DNA from: Meghimatium bilineatum
Taxonomy: Eukaryota > Mollusca > Gastropoda > Stylommatophora > Philomycidae
Assembly (NCBI GenBank): GCA_034231615.1
Contig: CM067316.1
Location: forward strand, 30,123,714-30,187,713
DNA: 64,000 nucleotides
Reading direction: 5' to 3'
Of the stretch, positions 37,320 to 50,753 are shown piece after piece. How positions within the stretch are numbered: the stretch's first letter is position 1; each line of letters starts with the position of its first letter. A program made the position numbers and the translations under genes. Under the pieces are notes generated by a model. It had not been told where the DNA came from. It did no database searches and saw only the letters and a program-made list of their open reading frames with translations.

Positions 37320-38834
37320 GGGTATTCTGGCCTATTACACATGATTTCGTTGTACTGCAGCTTAATACGCCAGAACACTGTCGTATTACACAGGAATTGG
37401 GTGTACTGCAGTTTAGTACGCCAAAACTCGTTGTATTCTGGAATATTACTCACAAATTCATTGTACTGAAGCTTACTACACTAGAATTGAGTGTATTCTG
37501 GCCTATTACACATGATTTCGTTGCACTGCAGCTTAATACGTCAGAACACTGGCGTATTACACAAGAATTGGGAGTATTGCAGTTTAGTACGCCAAAACTC
37601 GTTGTATTCTGGGACATTACTCATAAATTCATTGTACTGAAGCTTACTACACTAGAATTGAGTGTATTCTGGCCTATTACACATGATTTCGTTGTACTGC
37701 AGCTTAATACGTCAGAACACTGTCGTATTACACAAGAATTGGGAGTATTGCAGTTTAATACGCCAAAACTCGTTGTATTCTGGGACATTACTCATAAATT
37801 CATTGTACTGAAGCTTACTACACTAGAATTGAGTGTATTCTGGCCTATTACACATGATTTCGTTGTAGTGCAGCTTAATACGTCAGAACACTGGCGTATA
37901 AACACGAATTGGGTGTACTGCAGTTTAGTACGCCAAAACTCGTTGTATTCTGGAATATTACTCACAAATTCATTGTACTGAAGCTTACTACACTAGAATT
38001 GAGTGTATTCTGGCCTATTACACATGATTTCGTTGTAGTGCAGCTTAATACTTCAGAACACTGTCGTATTACACATGAATTGGGTGTATTGCAGTTTACT
38101 ACGTCACAACTCGTTGTATTCTGGAATATTACTCACAAATTCATTGTACTGAAGCTTATTACACTAGAATTGAGTGTATTCTGGCCCATTACACATGATT
38201 TCGTTGTATTGCAGCTTAATACTTCAGAACACTGGCGTATTAAACACGAATTGGGAGTATTGCAGTTTAGTACGCCAAAACTCGTTGTATTCTGGCATAT
38301 TAATCACAAATTAATTGTACTGAAGCTTAATACACTAGAATTGAGTGTATTCTAGCCTATTGCACATGATTTCGTTGTATTTCAGATTAATACGTCAGAA
38401 CACTGTCGTATTACACAAGAATTGGGTGTATTGCAGTTTAGTACGCCAAAACTCATTGTATTCTGGGATATTACTCATAAAGTCATTGTACTGAAGCTTA
38501 CTACACTAGAATTAAGTGTATTCTGGTCTATTACACATGATTTCGTTGTATTGCAGCTAAATACGTCAGAATACTGGCGTATAAACACGAATTGGGTGTA
38601 TTGCAGTTTAGTACGCCAAAACTCGTTGTATTCTGGGACATTACTCATAAATTCATTGTACTGAAGCTTACTACACTAGAATTGAGTGTATTCTGGCCTA
38701 TTACACATGATTTCGTTGTATTGCAGCTTAATACGTCAGAACACTGGCGTATAAACACGAATTGGGTGTACTGTAGTTTAGTACGCCAAAACTCGTTGTA
38801 TTCTGGAATATTACTCACAAATTCATTGTACTGA
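37319..38834. repeat. Run of GACATTACTCAT-type 171-bp monomers
   Basis: Successive monomers here are mostly of the 171-bp class with GGGACATTACTCATAAATTC. A rare AATACGCCAGAACACTGTCG and TTACACAGGAATTG occur near 37366-37396. Because few 170-bp monomers interrupt it, the longest stop-free stretch of the window (about 36,884-37,981) overlaps this region. That stretch has no ATG upstream of its repeats and I do not treat it as a gene. The unit 36201-36647 is echoed at 37909-38355, offset 1,708 bp (10 monomers). Confidence 0.65.
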
Positions 38835-39000
38835 AGCTTACTACACTAGAATTGAGTGTATTCTGGCCTATTACACATGATTTCGTTGTATTGCAGCTTA
38901 ATACGTCAGAACACTGGCGTATAAACACGAATTGGGTGTACTGCAGTTTAGTACGCCACAACTCGTTGTATTCTGGAATATTACTCACAAATTCATTGTA
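38592..39000. repeat. Tandem run of 170-bp monomers
   Basis: Consecutive monomers of the CGTATAAACACG class follow each other at 170-bp spacing, seen at TTGGGTGTA positions 38592, 38762 and 38932. The middle copy has TACTGTAGTTT instead of TACTGCAGTTT, which removes the PstI site. Runs of the short variant are unusual because elsewhere it alternates with 171-bp forms. A similar pair is at 41321 and 41491. Confidence 0.75.
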
Positions 39001-41730
39001 CTGAAGCTTACTACACTAGAATTGAGTGTATTCTAGCCTATTGCACATGATTTCGTTGTATTTCAGATTAATACGTCAGAACACTGGCGTATTACACAAG
39101 AATTGGGTGTATTGCAGTTTAGTACGCCAAAACTCATTGTATTCTGGGATATTACTCATAAATTCATTGTACTGAAGCTTACTACACTAGAATTAAGTGT
39201 ATTCTGGTCTATTACACATGATTTCGTTGTATTGCAGCTAAATACGTCAGAATACTGGCGTATAAACACGAATTGGGTGTACTGCAGTTTAGTACGCCAA
39301 AACTCGTTGTATTCTGGGATATTACTCACAAGTTCATTGCACTGAAGCTTACTACACTAGAATTGAGGGTATTCTGGCCTATTACACATGATTTCGTTGC
39401 ACTGCAGCTTAATACGTCAGAACACTGGCGTATTACACAAGAATTGGGAGTATTGCAGTTTAGTACGCCAAAACTCGTTGTATTCTGGGACATTACTCTT
39501 AAATTCATTGTACTGAAGCTTACTACACTAGAATTGAGTGTATTCTGGCCTATTACACATGATTTCGTTGTAGTGCAGCTTAATACTTCAGAACACTGTC
39601 GTATTACACATGAATTGGGTGTATTGCAGTTTACTACGCCCAAACTCGTTGTATTCTGGAATATTACTCACAAATTCATTGTACTGAAGCTTACTACACT
39701 AGAATTGAGTGTATTCTAGCCTATTACACATGATTTCGTTGTACTGCAGCTTAATACGTCAGAACACTGTCGTATTACACAAGAATTGGGATTATTGCAG
39801 TTTAGTACGCCAAAACTCGCTGTATTCTGGGACATTACTCATAAATTCATTGTACTGAAGCTTACTACACTAGAATTGTGTGTATTCTGGCCTATTACAC
39901 ATGATTTCGTTGTATTGCAGTTTAATACGTCAGAACACTGGCGTATAAACACGAATTGGGTGTACTGCAGTTTAGTACGCCAAAACTCGTTGTATTCTGG
40001 AATATTACTCACAAATTCATTGTACTGAAGCTTACTACACTAGAATTGAGTGTATTCTGGCCTATTACACATGATTTCGTTGTAGTGCAGCTTAATACTT
40101 CAGAACACTGTCGTACTACACATGAATTGGGTGTATTGCAGTTTACTACGTCACAACTCGTTGTATTCTGGAATATTACTCACAAATTCATTGTACTGAA
40201 GCTTACTACACTAGAATTGAGTGTATTCTGGCCCATTACACATGATTTCGTTGTATTGCAGCTTAATACTTCAGAACACTGGCGTATTAAACACGAATTG
40301 GGAGTATTGCAGTTTAGTACGCCAAAACTCGTTGTATTCTGGCATATTAATCACAAATTAATTGTACTGAAGCTTAATACACTAGAATTGAGTGTATTCT
40401 AGCCTATTGCACATGATTTCGTTGTATTGCAGCTAAATACGTCAGAATACTGGCGTATAAACACGAATTGGGTGTATTGCAGTTTAGTACGCCAAAACTC
40501 GTTGTATTCTGGGATATTACTCACAAGTTCATTGCACTGAAGCTTACTACACTAGAATTGAGGGTATTCTGGCCTATTACACATGATTTCGTTGTACTGC
40601 AGCTTAATACGTCAGAACACTGGCGTATTACACAAGAATTGGGAGTATTGCAGTTTAGTACGCCAAAACTCGTTGTATTCTGGGACATTACTCATAAATT
40701 CATTGTACTGAAGCTTACTACACTAGAATTGAGTGTATTCTGGCATATTACACATGATTTCGTTGTATTGCAGCTTAATACGTCAGAACACTGGCGTATA
40801 AACATGAATTGGGTGTACTGCAGTTTAGTACGCCAAAACTCGTTGTATTCTTGAATATTACTCACAAATTCATTGTACTGAAGCTTACTACACTAGAATT
40901 GAGTGTATTCTGGCCCATTACACATGATTTCGTTGTATTGCAGCTTAATACTTCAGAACACTGGCGTATTAAACACGAATTGGGAGTATTGCAGTTTAGT
41001 ACGCCAAAACTCGTTGTATTCTGGGATATTACTCACAAGTTCATTGCACTGAAGCTTACTACACTAGAATTGAGGGTATTCTGGCCTATTACACATGATT
41101 TCGTTGTACTGCAGCTTAATACGTCAGAACACTGGCGTATTACACAAGAATTGGGAGTATTGCAGTTTAGTACGCCAAAACTCGTTGTATTCTGGGACAT
41201 TACTCATAAATTCATTGTACTGAAGCTTACTACACTAGAATTGAGTGTATTCTGGCCTATTACACATGATTTCGTTGTATTGCAGCTTAATACGTCAGAA
41301 CACTGGCGTATAAACACGAATTGGGTGTACTGCAGTTTAATACGCCAAAACTCGTTGTATTCTGGAATATTACTCACAAATTCATTGTACTGAAGCTTAC
41401 TACACTACAATTGAGTGTATTCTGGCCTATTACACATGATTTCGTTGTATTGCAGCTTAATTCGTCAGAACACTGGCGTATAAACACGAATTGGGTGTAC
41501 TGCAGTTTAGTACGCCAAAACTCGTTGTATTCTGGAATATTACTCACAAATTCATTGTACTGAAGCTTACTACACTAGAATTGAGTGTATTCTGGCCCAT
41601 TACACATGATTTCGTTGTATTGCAGCTTAATACTTCAGAACACTGGCGTATTAAACACGAAGTGGGAGTATTGCAGTTTAGTACGCCAAAACTCGTTGTA
41701 TTCTGGCATATTAATCACAAACTAATTGTA
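39000..41730. repeat. Mixed satellite stretch left of the 30-mer
   Basis: This contains recurrent monomer types with several private changes: CATTACTCTTAAATTC at about 39491 (seen again near 47682), ACGCCCAAACTC near 39646, AACTCGCTGTATTC near 39815, GAATTGTGTGTATT near 39876, CGTACTACACATG near 40112 and CTTAATTCGTCAG near 41458. The TAATACACTAGAATTG type with TTCTAGCC recurs here at the same place in each unit. No clean two-copy tandem unit was delimited. Confidence 0.6.
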
Positions 41731-44700
41731 CTGAAGCTTACTACACTAGAATTGAGGGTATTCTGGCCTATTACACATGATTTCGTTGTACTGCAGCTTA
41801 ATACGTCAGAACACTGGCGTATTACACAAGAATTTGGAGTATTGCAGTTTAGTACGCCAAAACTCGTTGTATTCTGGGACATTACTCATAAATTCATTGT
41901 ACTGAAGCTTACTACACTAGAATTGAGTGTATTCTGGCCTATTACACATGATTTCGTTGTATTGCAGCTTAATACTTCAGAACACTGGCGTATAAACATG
42001 AATTGGATGTACTGCAGTTTAGTACGCCAAAACTCCTTGTATTCTTGAATATTACTCACAAATTCATTGTACTGAAGCTTACTACACTAGAATTGAGTGT
42101 ATTCTGGCTTATTACACATGATTTCGTTGTATTGCAGCTTAATACTTCAGAACACTGTCGTATTACACATGAATTGGGTGTATTGCAGTTTACTACGTCA
42201 CAACTCGTTGTATTCTGGCATATTACTCACAAATTCATTGTACTGAAGCTTACTACATTAGAATTGAGTGTATTCTGGCCCATTACACATGATTTCGTTG
42301 TATTGCAGCTTAATACTTCAGAACACTGGCGTATTAACACGAATTGGGAGTATTGCAGTTTAGTACGCCAAAACTCGTTGTATTCTGGGATATTACTCAC
42401 AAGTTCATTGCACTGAAGCTTACTACACTAGAATTGAGGGTATTCTGGCCTATTACACATGATTTCGTTGTACTGCAGCTTAATACGTCAGAACACTGGC
42501 GTATTACACAAGAATTGGGAGTATTGCAGTTTAGTACGCCAAAACTCGTTGTATTCTGGGACATTACTCATAAATTCATTGTACTGAAGCTTACTACACT
42601 AGAATTGAGTGTATTCTGGCCTATTACACATGATTTCGTTGTATTGCAGCTTAATACGTCAGAACACTGGCGTATAAACACGAATTGGGTGTACTGCAGT
42701 TTAATACGCCAAAACTCGTTGTATTCTGGAATATTACTCACAAATTCATTGTACTGAAGCTTACTACACTACAATTGAGTGTATTCTGGCCTATTACACA
42801 TGATTTCGTTGTAGTGCAGCTTAATACTTCAGAACACTGTCGTATTACACATGAATTGGGTGTATTGCAGTTTACTACGTCACAACTCGTTGTATTCTGG
42901 AATATTACTCACAAATTCATTGTACTTAAGCTTACTACACTAGAATTGAGTGTATTCTGGCCCATTACACATGATTTCGTTGTATTGCAGCTTAATACTT
43001 CAAAACACTGGCGTATTAAACACGAATTGGGAGTATTGCAGTTTAGTACGCCAAAACTCGTTGTATTCTGGCATATTAATCACAAATTAATTGTACTGAA
43101 GCTTAATACACTAGAATTGAGTGTATTCTAGCCTATTGCACATGATTTCGTTGTATTTCAGATTAATACGTCAGAACACTGGCGTATTACACAAGAATTG
43201 GGTGTATTGCAGTTTAGTACGCCAAAACTCATTGTATTCTGGGATATTACTCATAAATTCATTGTACTGAAGCTTACTACACTAGAATTAAGTGTATTCT
43301 GGTCTATTACACATGATTTCGTTGTATTGCAGCTAAATACGTCAGAATACTGGCGTATAAACACGAATTGGGTGTATTGCAGTTTAGTACGCCAAAACTC
43401 GTTGTATTCTGGGACATTACTCATAAATTCATTGTACTGAAGCTTACTACACTAGAATTGAGTGTATTCTGGCCTATTACACATGATTTCGTTGTATTGC
43501 AGCTTAATACGTCAGAACACTGGCGTATAAACACGAATTGGGTGTACTGCAGTTTAGTACGCCAAAACTCGTTGTATTCTGGAATATTACTCACAAATTC
43601 ATTGTACTGAAGCTTACTACACTAGAATTGAGTGTATTCTAGCCTATTGCACATGATTTCGTTGTATTTCAGATTAATACGTCAGAACACTGGCGTATTA
43701 CACAAGAATTGGGTGTATTGCAGTTTAGTACGCCAAAACTCATTGTATTCTGGGATATTACTCATAAATTCATTGTACTGAAGCTTACTACACTAGAATT
43801 AAGTGTATTCTGGTCTATTACACATGATTTCGTTGTATTTCAGCTAAATACGTCAGAATACTGGCGTATAAACACGAATTGGGTGTACTGCAGTTTAGTA
43901 CGCCAAAACTCGTTGTATTCTGGGATATTACTCACAAGTTCATTGCACTGAAGCTTACTACACTAGAATTGAGGGTATTCTGGCCTATTACATATGATTT
44001 CGTTGCACTGCAGCTTAATACGTCAGAACACTGGCGTATTACACAAGAATTGGGATTATTACAGTTTAGTACGCCAAAACTCGTTGTATTCTGGGACATT
44101 ACTCATAAATTCATTGTACTGAAGCTTACTACACTAGAATTGAGTGTATTCTGGCCTATTACACATGATTTCGTTGTAGTGCAGCTTAATACTTCAGAAC
44201 ACTGTCGTATTACACATGAATTGGGTGTATTGCAGTTTACTACGTCACAACTCGTTGTATTCTGGCATATTACTCACAAATTCATTGTACTGAAGCTTAC
44301 TACACTAGAATTGAGTGTATTCTGGCCCATTACACATGATTTCGTTGTATTGCAGCTTAATACTTCAGAACACTGGCGTATTAAACACGAATTGGGAGTA
44401 TTGCAGTTTAGTACGCCAAAACTCGTTGTATTCTGGGATATTACTCACAAGTTCATTGCACTGAAGCTTACTACACTAGAATTGAGGGTATTCTGGCCTA
44501 TTACACATGATTTCGTTGTACTGCAGCTTAATACGTCAGAACACTGGCGTATTACACAAGAATTGGGAGTATTGCAGTTTAGTACGCCAAAACTCGTTGT
44601 ATTCTGGGACATTACTCACAAGTTCATTGTACTGAAGCTTACTACACTAGAATTGAGTGTATTCTGGCCTATTACACATGATTTCGTTGTATTGCAGCTT

Positions 44701-47700
44701 AATACGTCAGAACACTGGCGTATAAACACGAATTGGGTGTACTGCAGTTTAGTACGCCAAAACTCGTTGTATTCTGGAATATTACTCACAAATTCATTGT
44801 ACTGAAGCTTACTACACTAGAATTAAGTGTATTCTGGCCTATTACACATGATTTCGTATTAGTGCAGCTTAATACTTCAGAACACTGTCGTATTACACAT
44901 GAATTGGGTGTATTGCAGTTTACTACGTCACAACTCGTTGTATTCTGGAATATTACTCACAAATTCATTGTACTGAAGCTTACTACACTAGAATTGAGTG
45001 TATTCTGGCCCATTACACATGATTTCGTTGTATTGCAGCTTAATACTTCAGAACACTGTCGTATTACACATGAATTGGGTGTATTGCAGTTTACTATGTC
45101 ACAACTCGTTGTATTCTGGCATATTACTCACAAATTCATTGTACTGAAGCTTACTACACTAGAATTGAGTGTATTCTGGCCCATTACACATGATTTCGTT
45201 GTATTGCAGCTTAATACTTCAGAACACTGGCGTATTAAACACGAATTGGGAGTATTGCAGTTTAGTACGCCAAAACTCGTTGTATTCTGGGATATTACTC
45301 ACAAGTTCATTGCACTGAAGCTTACTACACTAGAATTGAGGGTATTCTGGCCTATTACACATGATTTCGTTGTACTGCAGCTTAATACGTCAGAACACTG
45401 GCGTATTACACAAGAATTGGGTGTATTGCAGTTTAGTACGCCAAAACTCGTTGTATTCTGGGACATTACTCATAAATTCATTGTACTGAAGCTTACTACA
45501 CTAGAATTGAGTGTATTCTGGCATATTACACATGATTTCGTTGTATTGCAGCTTAATACGTCAGAACACTGGCGTATAAACACGAATTGGGTGTACTGCA
45601 GTTTAGTACGCCAAAACTCGTTGTATTCTTGAATATTACTCACAAATTCATTGTACTGAAGCTTACTACACTAGAATTGAGTGTATTCTGGCCTATTACA
45701 CATGATTTCGTTGTATTGCAGCTTAATACTTCAGAACACTGTCGTATTACACATGAATTGGGTGTATTGCAGTTTACTACGTCACAACTCGTTGTATTCT
45801 GGCATATTACTCACAAATTCATTGTACTGAAGCTTACTACACTAGAATTGAGTGTATTCTGGCCCATTACACATGATTTCGTTGTATTGCAGCTTAATAC
45901 TTCAGAACACTGGCGTATTAAACACGAATTGGGAGTATTGCAGTTTAGTACGCCAAAACTCGTTGTATTCTGGGATATTACTCAGAAGTTCATTGCACTG
46001 TAGCTTACTACACTAGAATTGAGGGTATTCTGGCCTATTACACATGATTTCGTTGTACTGCAGCTTAATACGTCAGAACACTGGCGTATTACACAAGAAT
46101 TGGGAGTATTGCAGTTTAGTACGCCAAAACTCGTTGTATTCTGGGACATTACTCATAAATTCATTGTACTGAAGCTTACTACACTAGAATTGAGTGTATT
46201 CTGGCCTATTACACATGATTTCGTTGTATTGCAGCTTAATTCGTCAGAACACTGGCGTATAAACACGAATTGGGTGTACTGCAGTTTAGTACGCCAAAAC
46301 TCGTTGTATTCTGGAATATTACTCACAAATTCATTGTACTGAAGCTTACTACACTAGAATTGAGTGTATTCTGGCCTATTACACATGATTTCGTATTAGT
46401 GCAGCTTAATACTTCAGAACACTGTCGTATTACACATGAATTGGGTGTATTGCAGTTTACTACGTCACAACTCGTTGTATTCTGGAATATTACTCACAAA
46501 TTCATTGTACTGAAGCTTACTACACTAGAATTGAGTGTATTCTGGCCCATTACACATGATTTCGTTGTATTGCAGCTTAATACTTCAGAACACTGGCGTA
46601 TTAAACACGAAGTGGGAGTATTGCAGTTTAGTACGCCAAAACTCGTTGTATTCTGGCATATTAATCACAAATTAATTGTACTGAAGCTTAATACACTAGA
46701 ATTGAGTGTATTCTAGCCTATTGCACATGATTTCGTTGTATTTCAGATTAATACGTCAGAATACTGGCGTATAAACACGAATTGGGTGTATTGCAGTTTA
46801 GTACGCCAAAACTCGTTGTATTCTGGGATATTACTCACAAGTTCATTGCACTGAAGCTTACTACACTAGAATTGAGGGTATTCTGGCCTATTACACATGA
46901 TTTCGTTGTACTGCAGCTTAATACGTCAGAACACTGGCGTATTACACAAGAATTGGGAGTATTGCAGTTTAGTACGCCAAAACTCGTTGTATTCTGGGAC
47001 ATTACTCATAAATTCATTGTACTGAAGCTTACTACACTAGAATTGAGTGTATTCTGGCCTATTACACATGATTTCGTTGTATTGCAGCTTAATACTTCAG
47101 AACACTGGCGTATAAACATGAATTGGATGTACTGCAGTTTAGTACGCCAAAACTCCTTGTATTCTTGAATATTACTCACAAATTCATTGTACTGAAGCTT
47201 ACTACACTAGAATTGAGTGTATTCTGGCTTATTACACATGATTTCGTTGTATTGCAGCTTAATACTTCAGAACACTGTCGTATTACACATGAATTGGGTG
47301 TATTGCAGTTTACTACGTCACAACTCGTTGTATTCTGGCATATTACTCACAAATTCATTGTACTGTAGCTTACTGCATTAGAATTGAGTGTATTCTGGCC
47401 CATTACACATGATTTCGTTGTATTGCAGCTTAATACTTCAGAACACTGGCGTATTAAACACGAATTGGGAGTATTGCAGTTTAGTACGCCAAAACTCGTT
47501 GTATTCTGGATATTACTCACAAGTTCATTGCACTGAAGCTTACTACACTAGAATTGAGGGTATTCTGGCCTATTACACATGATTTCGTTGCACTGCAGCT
47601 TAATACGTCAGAACACTGGCGTATTACACAAGAATTGGGAGTATTGCAGTTTAGTACGCCAAAACTCGTTGTATTCTGGGACATTACTCTTAAATTCATT

Positions 47701-50178
47701 GTACTGAAGCTTACTACACTAGAATTGAGTGTATTCTGGCCTATTACACATGATTTCGTTGTATTGCAGCTTAATACGTCAGAACACTGGCGTATAAACA
47801 CGAATTGGGTGTACTGCAGTTTAATACGCCAAAACTCGTTGTATTCTGGAATATTACTCACAAATTCATTGTACTGAAGCTTACTATACTACAATTGAGT
47901 GTATTCTGGCCTATTACACATGATTTCGTTGTAGTGCAGCTTAATACTTCAGAACACTGTCGTATTACACATGAATTGGGTGTATTGCAGTTTACTACGT
48001 CACAACTCGTTGTATTCTGGAATATTACTCACAAATTCATTGTACTGAAGCTTACTACACTAGAATTGAGTGTATTCTGGCCCATTACACATGATTTCGT
48101 TGTATTGCAGCTTAATACTTCAAAACACTGGCGTATTAAACACGAATTGGGAGTATTGCAGTTTAGTACGCCAAAACTCGTTGTATTCTGGCATATTAAT
48201 CACAAATTAATTGTCCTGAAGCTTAATACACTAGAATTGAGTGTATTCTAGCCTATTGCACATGATTTCGTTGTATTTCAGATTAATACGTCAGAACACT
48301 GGCGTATTACACAAGAATTGGGTGTATTGCAGTTTAGTACGCCAAAACTCATTGTATTCTGGGATATTACTCATAAATTCATTGTACTGAAGCTTACTAC
48401 ACTAGAATTAAGTGTATTCTGGTCTATTACACATGATTTCGTTGTATTGCAGCTAAATACGTCAGAATACTGGCGTATAAACACGAATTGGGTGTATTGC
48501 AGTTTAGTACGCCAAAACTCGTTGTATTCTGGGACATTACTCATAAATTCATTGTACTGAAGCTTACTACACTAGAATTGAGTGTATTCTGGCCTATTAC
48601 ACATGATTTCGTTGTATTGCAGCTTAATACGTCAGAACACTGGCGTATAAACACGAATTGGGTGTACTGCAGTTTAGTACGCCAAAACTCGTTGTATTCT
48701 GGAATATTACTCACAAATTCATTGTACTGAAGCTTACTACACTAGAATTGAGTGTATTCTAGCCTATTGCACATGATTTCGTTGTATTTCAGATTAATAC
48801 GTCAGAACACTGGCGTATTACACAAGAATTGGGTGTATTGCAGTTTAGTACGCCAAAACTCAATGTATTCTGGGATATTACTCATAAATTCATTGTACTG
48901 AAGCTTACTACACTAGAATTAAGTGTATTCTGGTCTATTACACATGATTTCGTTGTATTTCAGCTAAATACGTCAGAATACTGGCGTATAAACACGAATT
49001 GGGTGTACTGCAGTTTAGTACGCCAAAACTCGTTGTATTCTGGGATATTACTCACAAGTTCATTGCACTGAAGCTTACTACACTAGAATTGAGGGTATTC
49101 TGGCCTATTACATATGATTTCGTTGCACTGCAGCTTAATACGTCAGAACACTGGCGTATTACACAAGAATTGGGATTATTACAGTTTAGTACGCCAAAAC
49201 TCGTTGTATTCTGGGACATTACTCATAAATTCATTGTACTGAAGCTTACTACACTAGAATTGAGTGTATTCTGGCCTATTACACATGATTTCGTTGTAGT
49301 GCAGCTTAATACTTCAGAACACTGTCGTATTACACATGAATTGGGTGTATTGCAGTTTACTACGTCACAACTCGTTGTATTCTGGCATATTACTCACAAA
49401 TTCATTGTACTGAAGCTTACTACACTAGAATTGAGTGTATTCTGGCCCATTACACATGATTTCGTTGTATTGCAGCTTAATACTTCAGAACACTGGCGTA
49501 TTAAACACGAATTGGGAGTATTGCAGTTTAGTACGCCAAAACTCGTTGTATTCTGGGATATTACTCACAAGTTCATTGCACTGAAGCTTACTACACTAGA
49601 ATTGAGGGTATTCTGGCCTATTACACATGATTTCGTTGTACTGCAGCTTAATACGTCAGAACACTGGCGTATTACACAAGAATTGGGAGTATTGCAGTTT
49701 AGTACGCCAAAACTCGTTGTATTCTGGGACATTACTCATAAATTCATTGTACTGAAGCTTACTACACTAGAATTGAGTGTATTCTGGCCTATTACACATG
49801 ATTTCGTTGTATTGCAGCTTAATACGTCAGAACACTGGCGTATAAACACGAATTGGGTGTACTGCAGTTTAGTACGCCAAAACTCGTTGTATTCTGGAAT
49901 ATTACTCACAAATTCATTGTACTGAAGCTTACTACACTAGAATTGAGTGTATTCTGGCCTATTACACATGATTTCGTATTAGTGCAGCTTAATACTTCAG
50001 AACACTGTCGTATTACACATGAAATGGGTGTATTGCAGTTTACTACGTCACAACTCGTTGTATTCTGGAATATTACTCACAAATTCATTGTACTGAAGCT
50101 TACTACACTAGAATTGAGTGTATTCTGGCCCATTACACATGATTTCGTTGTATTGCAGCTTAATACTTCAGAACACTG
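41731..50178. repeat. 30-monomer higher-order duplication (5,120 bp), about 1.65 copies
   Basis: Positions 42003, 42685, 43198, 43709, 43879 and 44733 correspond to 47123, 47805, 48318, 48829, 48999 and 49853, all 5,120 bp apart. Rare shared variants include AATTGGATGTACTG, AACTCCTTGTATTCTTG, TCTGGCTTATTAC, CATTAGAATTG, TTCAAAACACTGG, CATATGATTTC and GGGATTATTACAG. Private indels cancel out: ATTAACACG near 42334 in copy 1 and TTCTGGATATT near 47510 in copy 2. Copy 2 ends at about 50178, where ACTGTCG in copy 1 is replaced by ACTGGCG with GAAGTGGGAG. Confidence 0.88.
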
Positions 50179-50753
50179 GCGTATTAAACACGAAGTGGGA
50201 GTATTGCAGTTTAATACGCCAAAACTCGTTGTATTCTGGCATATTAATCACAAATTAATTGTACTGAAGCTTAATACACTAGAATTGAGTGTATTCTAGC
50301 CTATTGCACATGATTTCGTTGTATTTCAGATTAATACGTCAGAACACTGGCGTATTACACAAGAATTGGGAGTATTGCAGTTTAGTACGCCAAAACTCGT
50401 TGTATTCTGGGACATTACTCATAAATTCATTGTACTGAAGCTTACTACACTAGAATTGAGTGTATTCTGGCCTATTACACATGATTTCGTTGTATTGCAG
50501 CTTAATACGTCAGAACACTGGCGTATAAACATGAATTGGGTGTACTGCAGTTTAGTACGCCAAAACTCGTTGTATTCTTGAATATTACTCACAAATTCAT
50601 TGTACTGAAGCTTACTACACTAGAATTGAGTGTATTCTGGCCTATTACACATGATTTCGTTGTATTGCAGCTTAATACTTCAGAACACTGTCGTATTACA
50701 CATGAATTGGGTGTATTGCAGTTTACTACGTCACAACTCGTTGTATTCTGGCA

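Noticed and set aside
36884..37981. A gene for a long repetitive, possibly beta-solenoid protein on the + strand
   Set aside because: The frame begins at a TTG with no upstream ATG. It is closed by 1-bp-deleted monomers and recurring TAG/TGA variants, and the same peptide is repeated and broken across the entire window. Openness follows from a stop-poor 30-bp ancestor with a period divisible by three.
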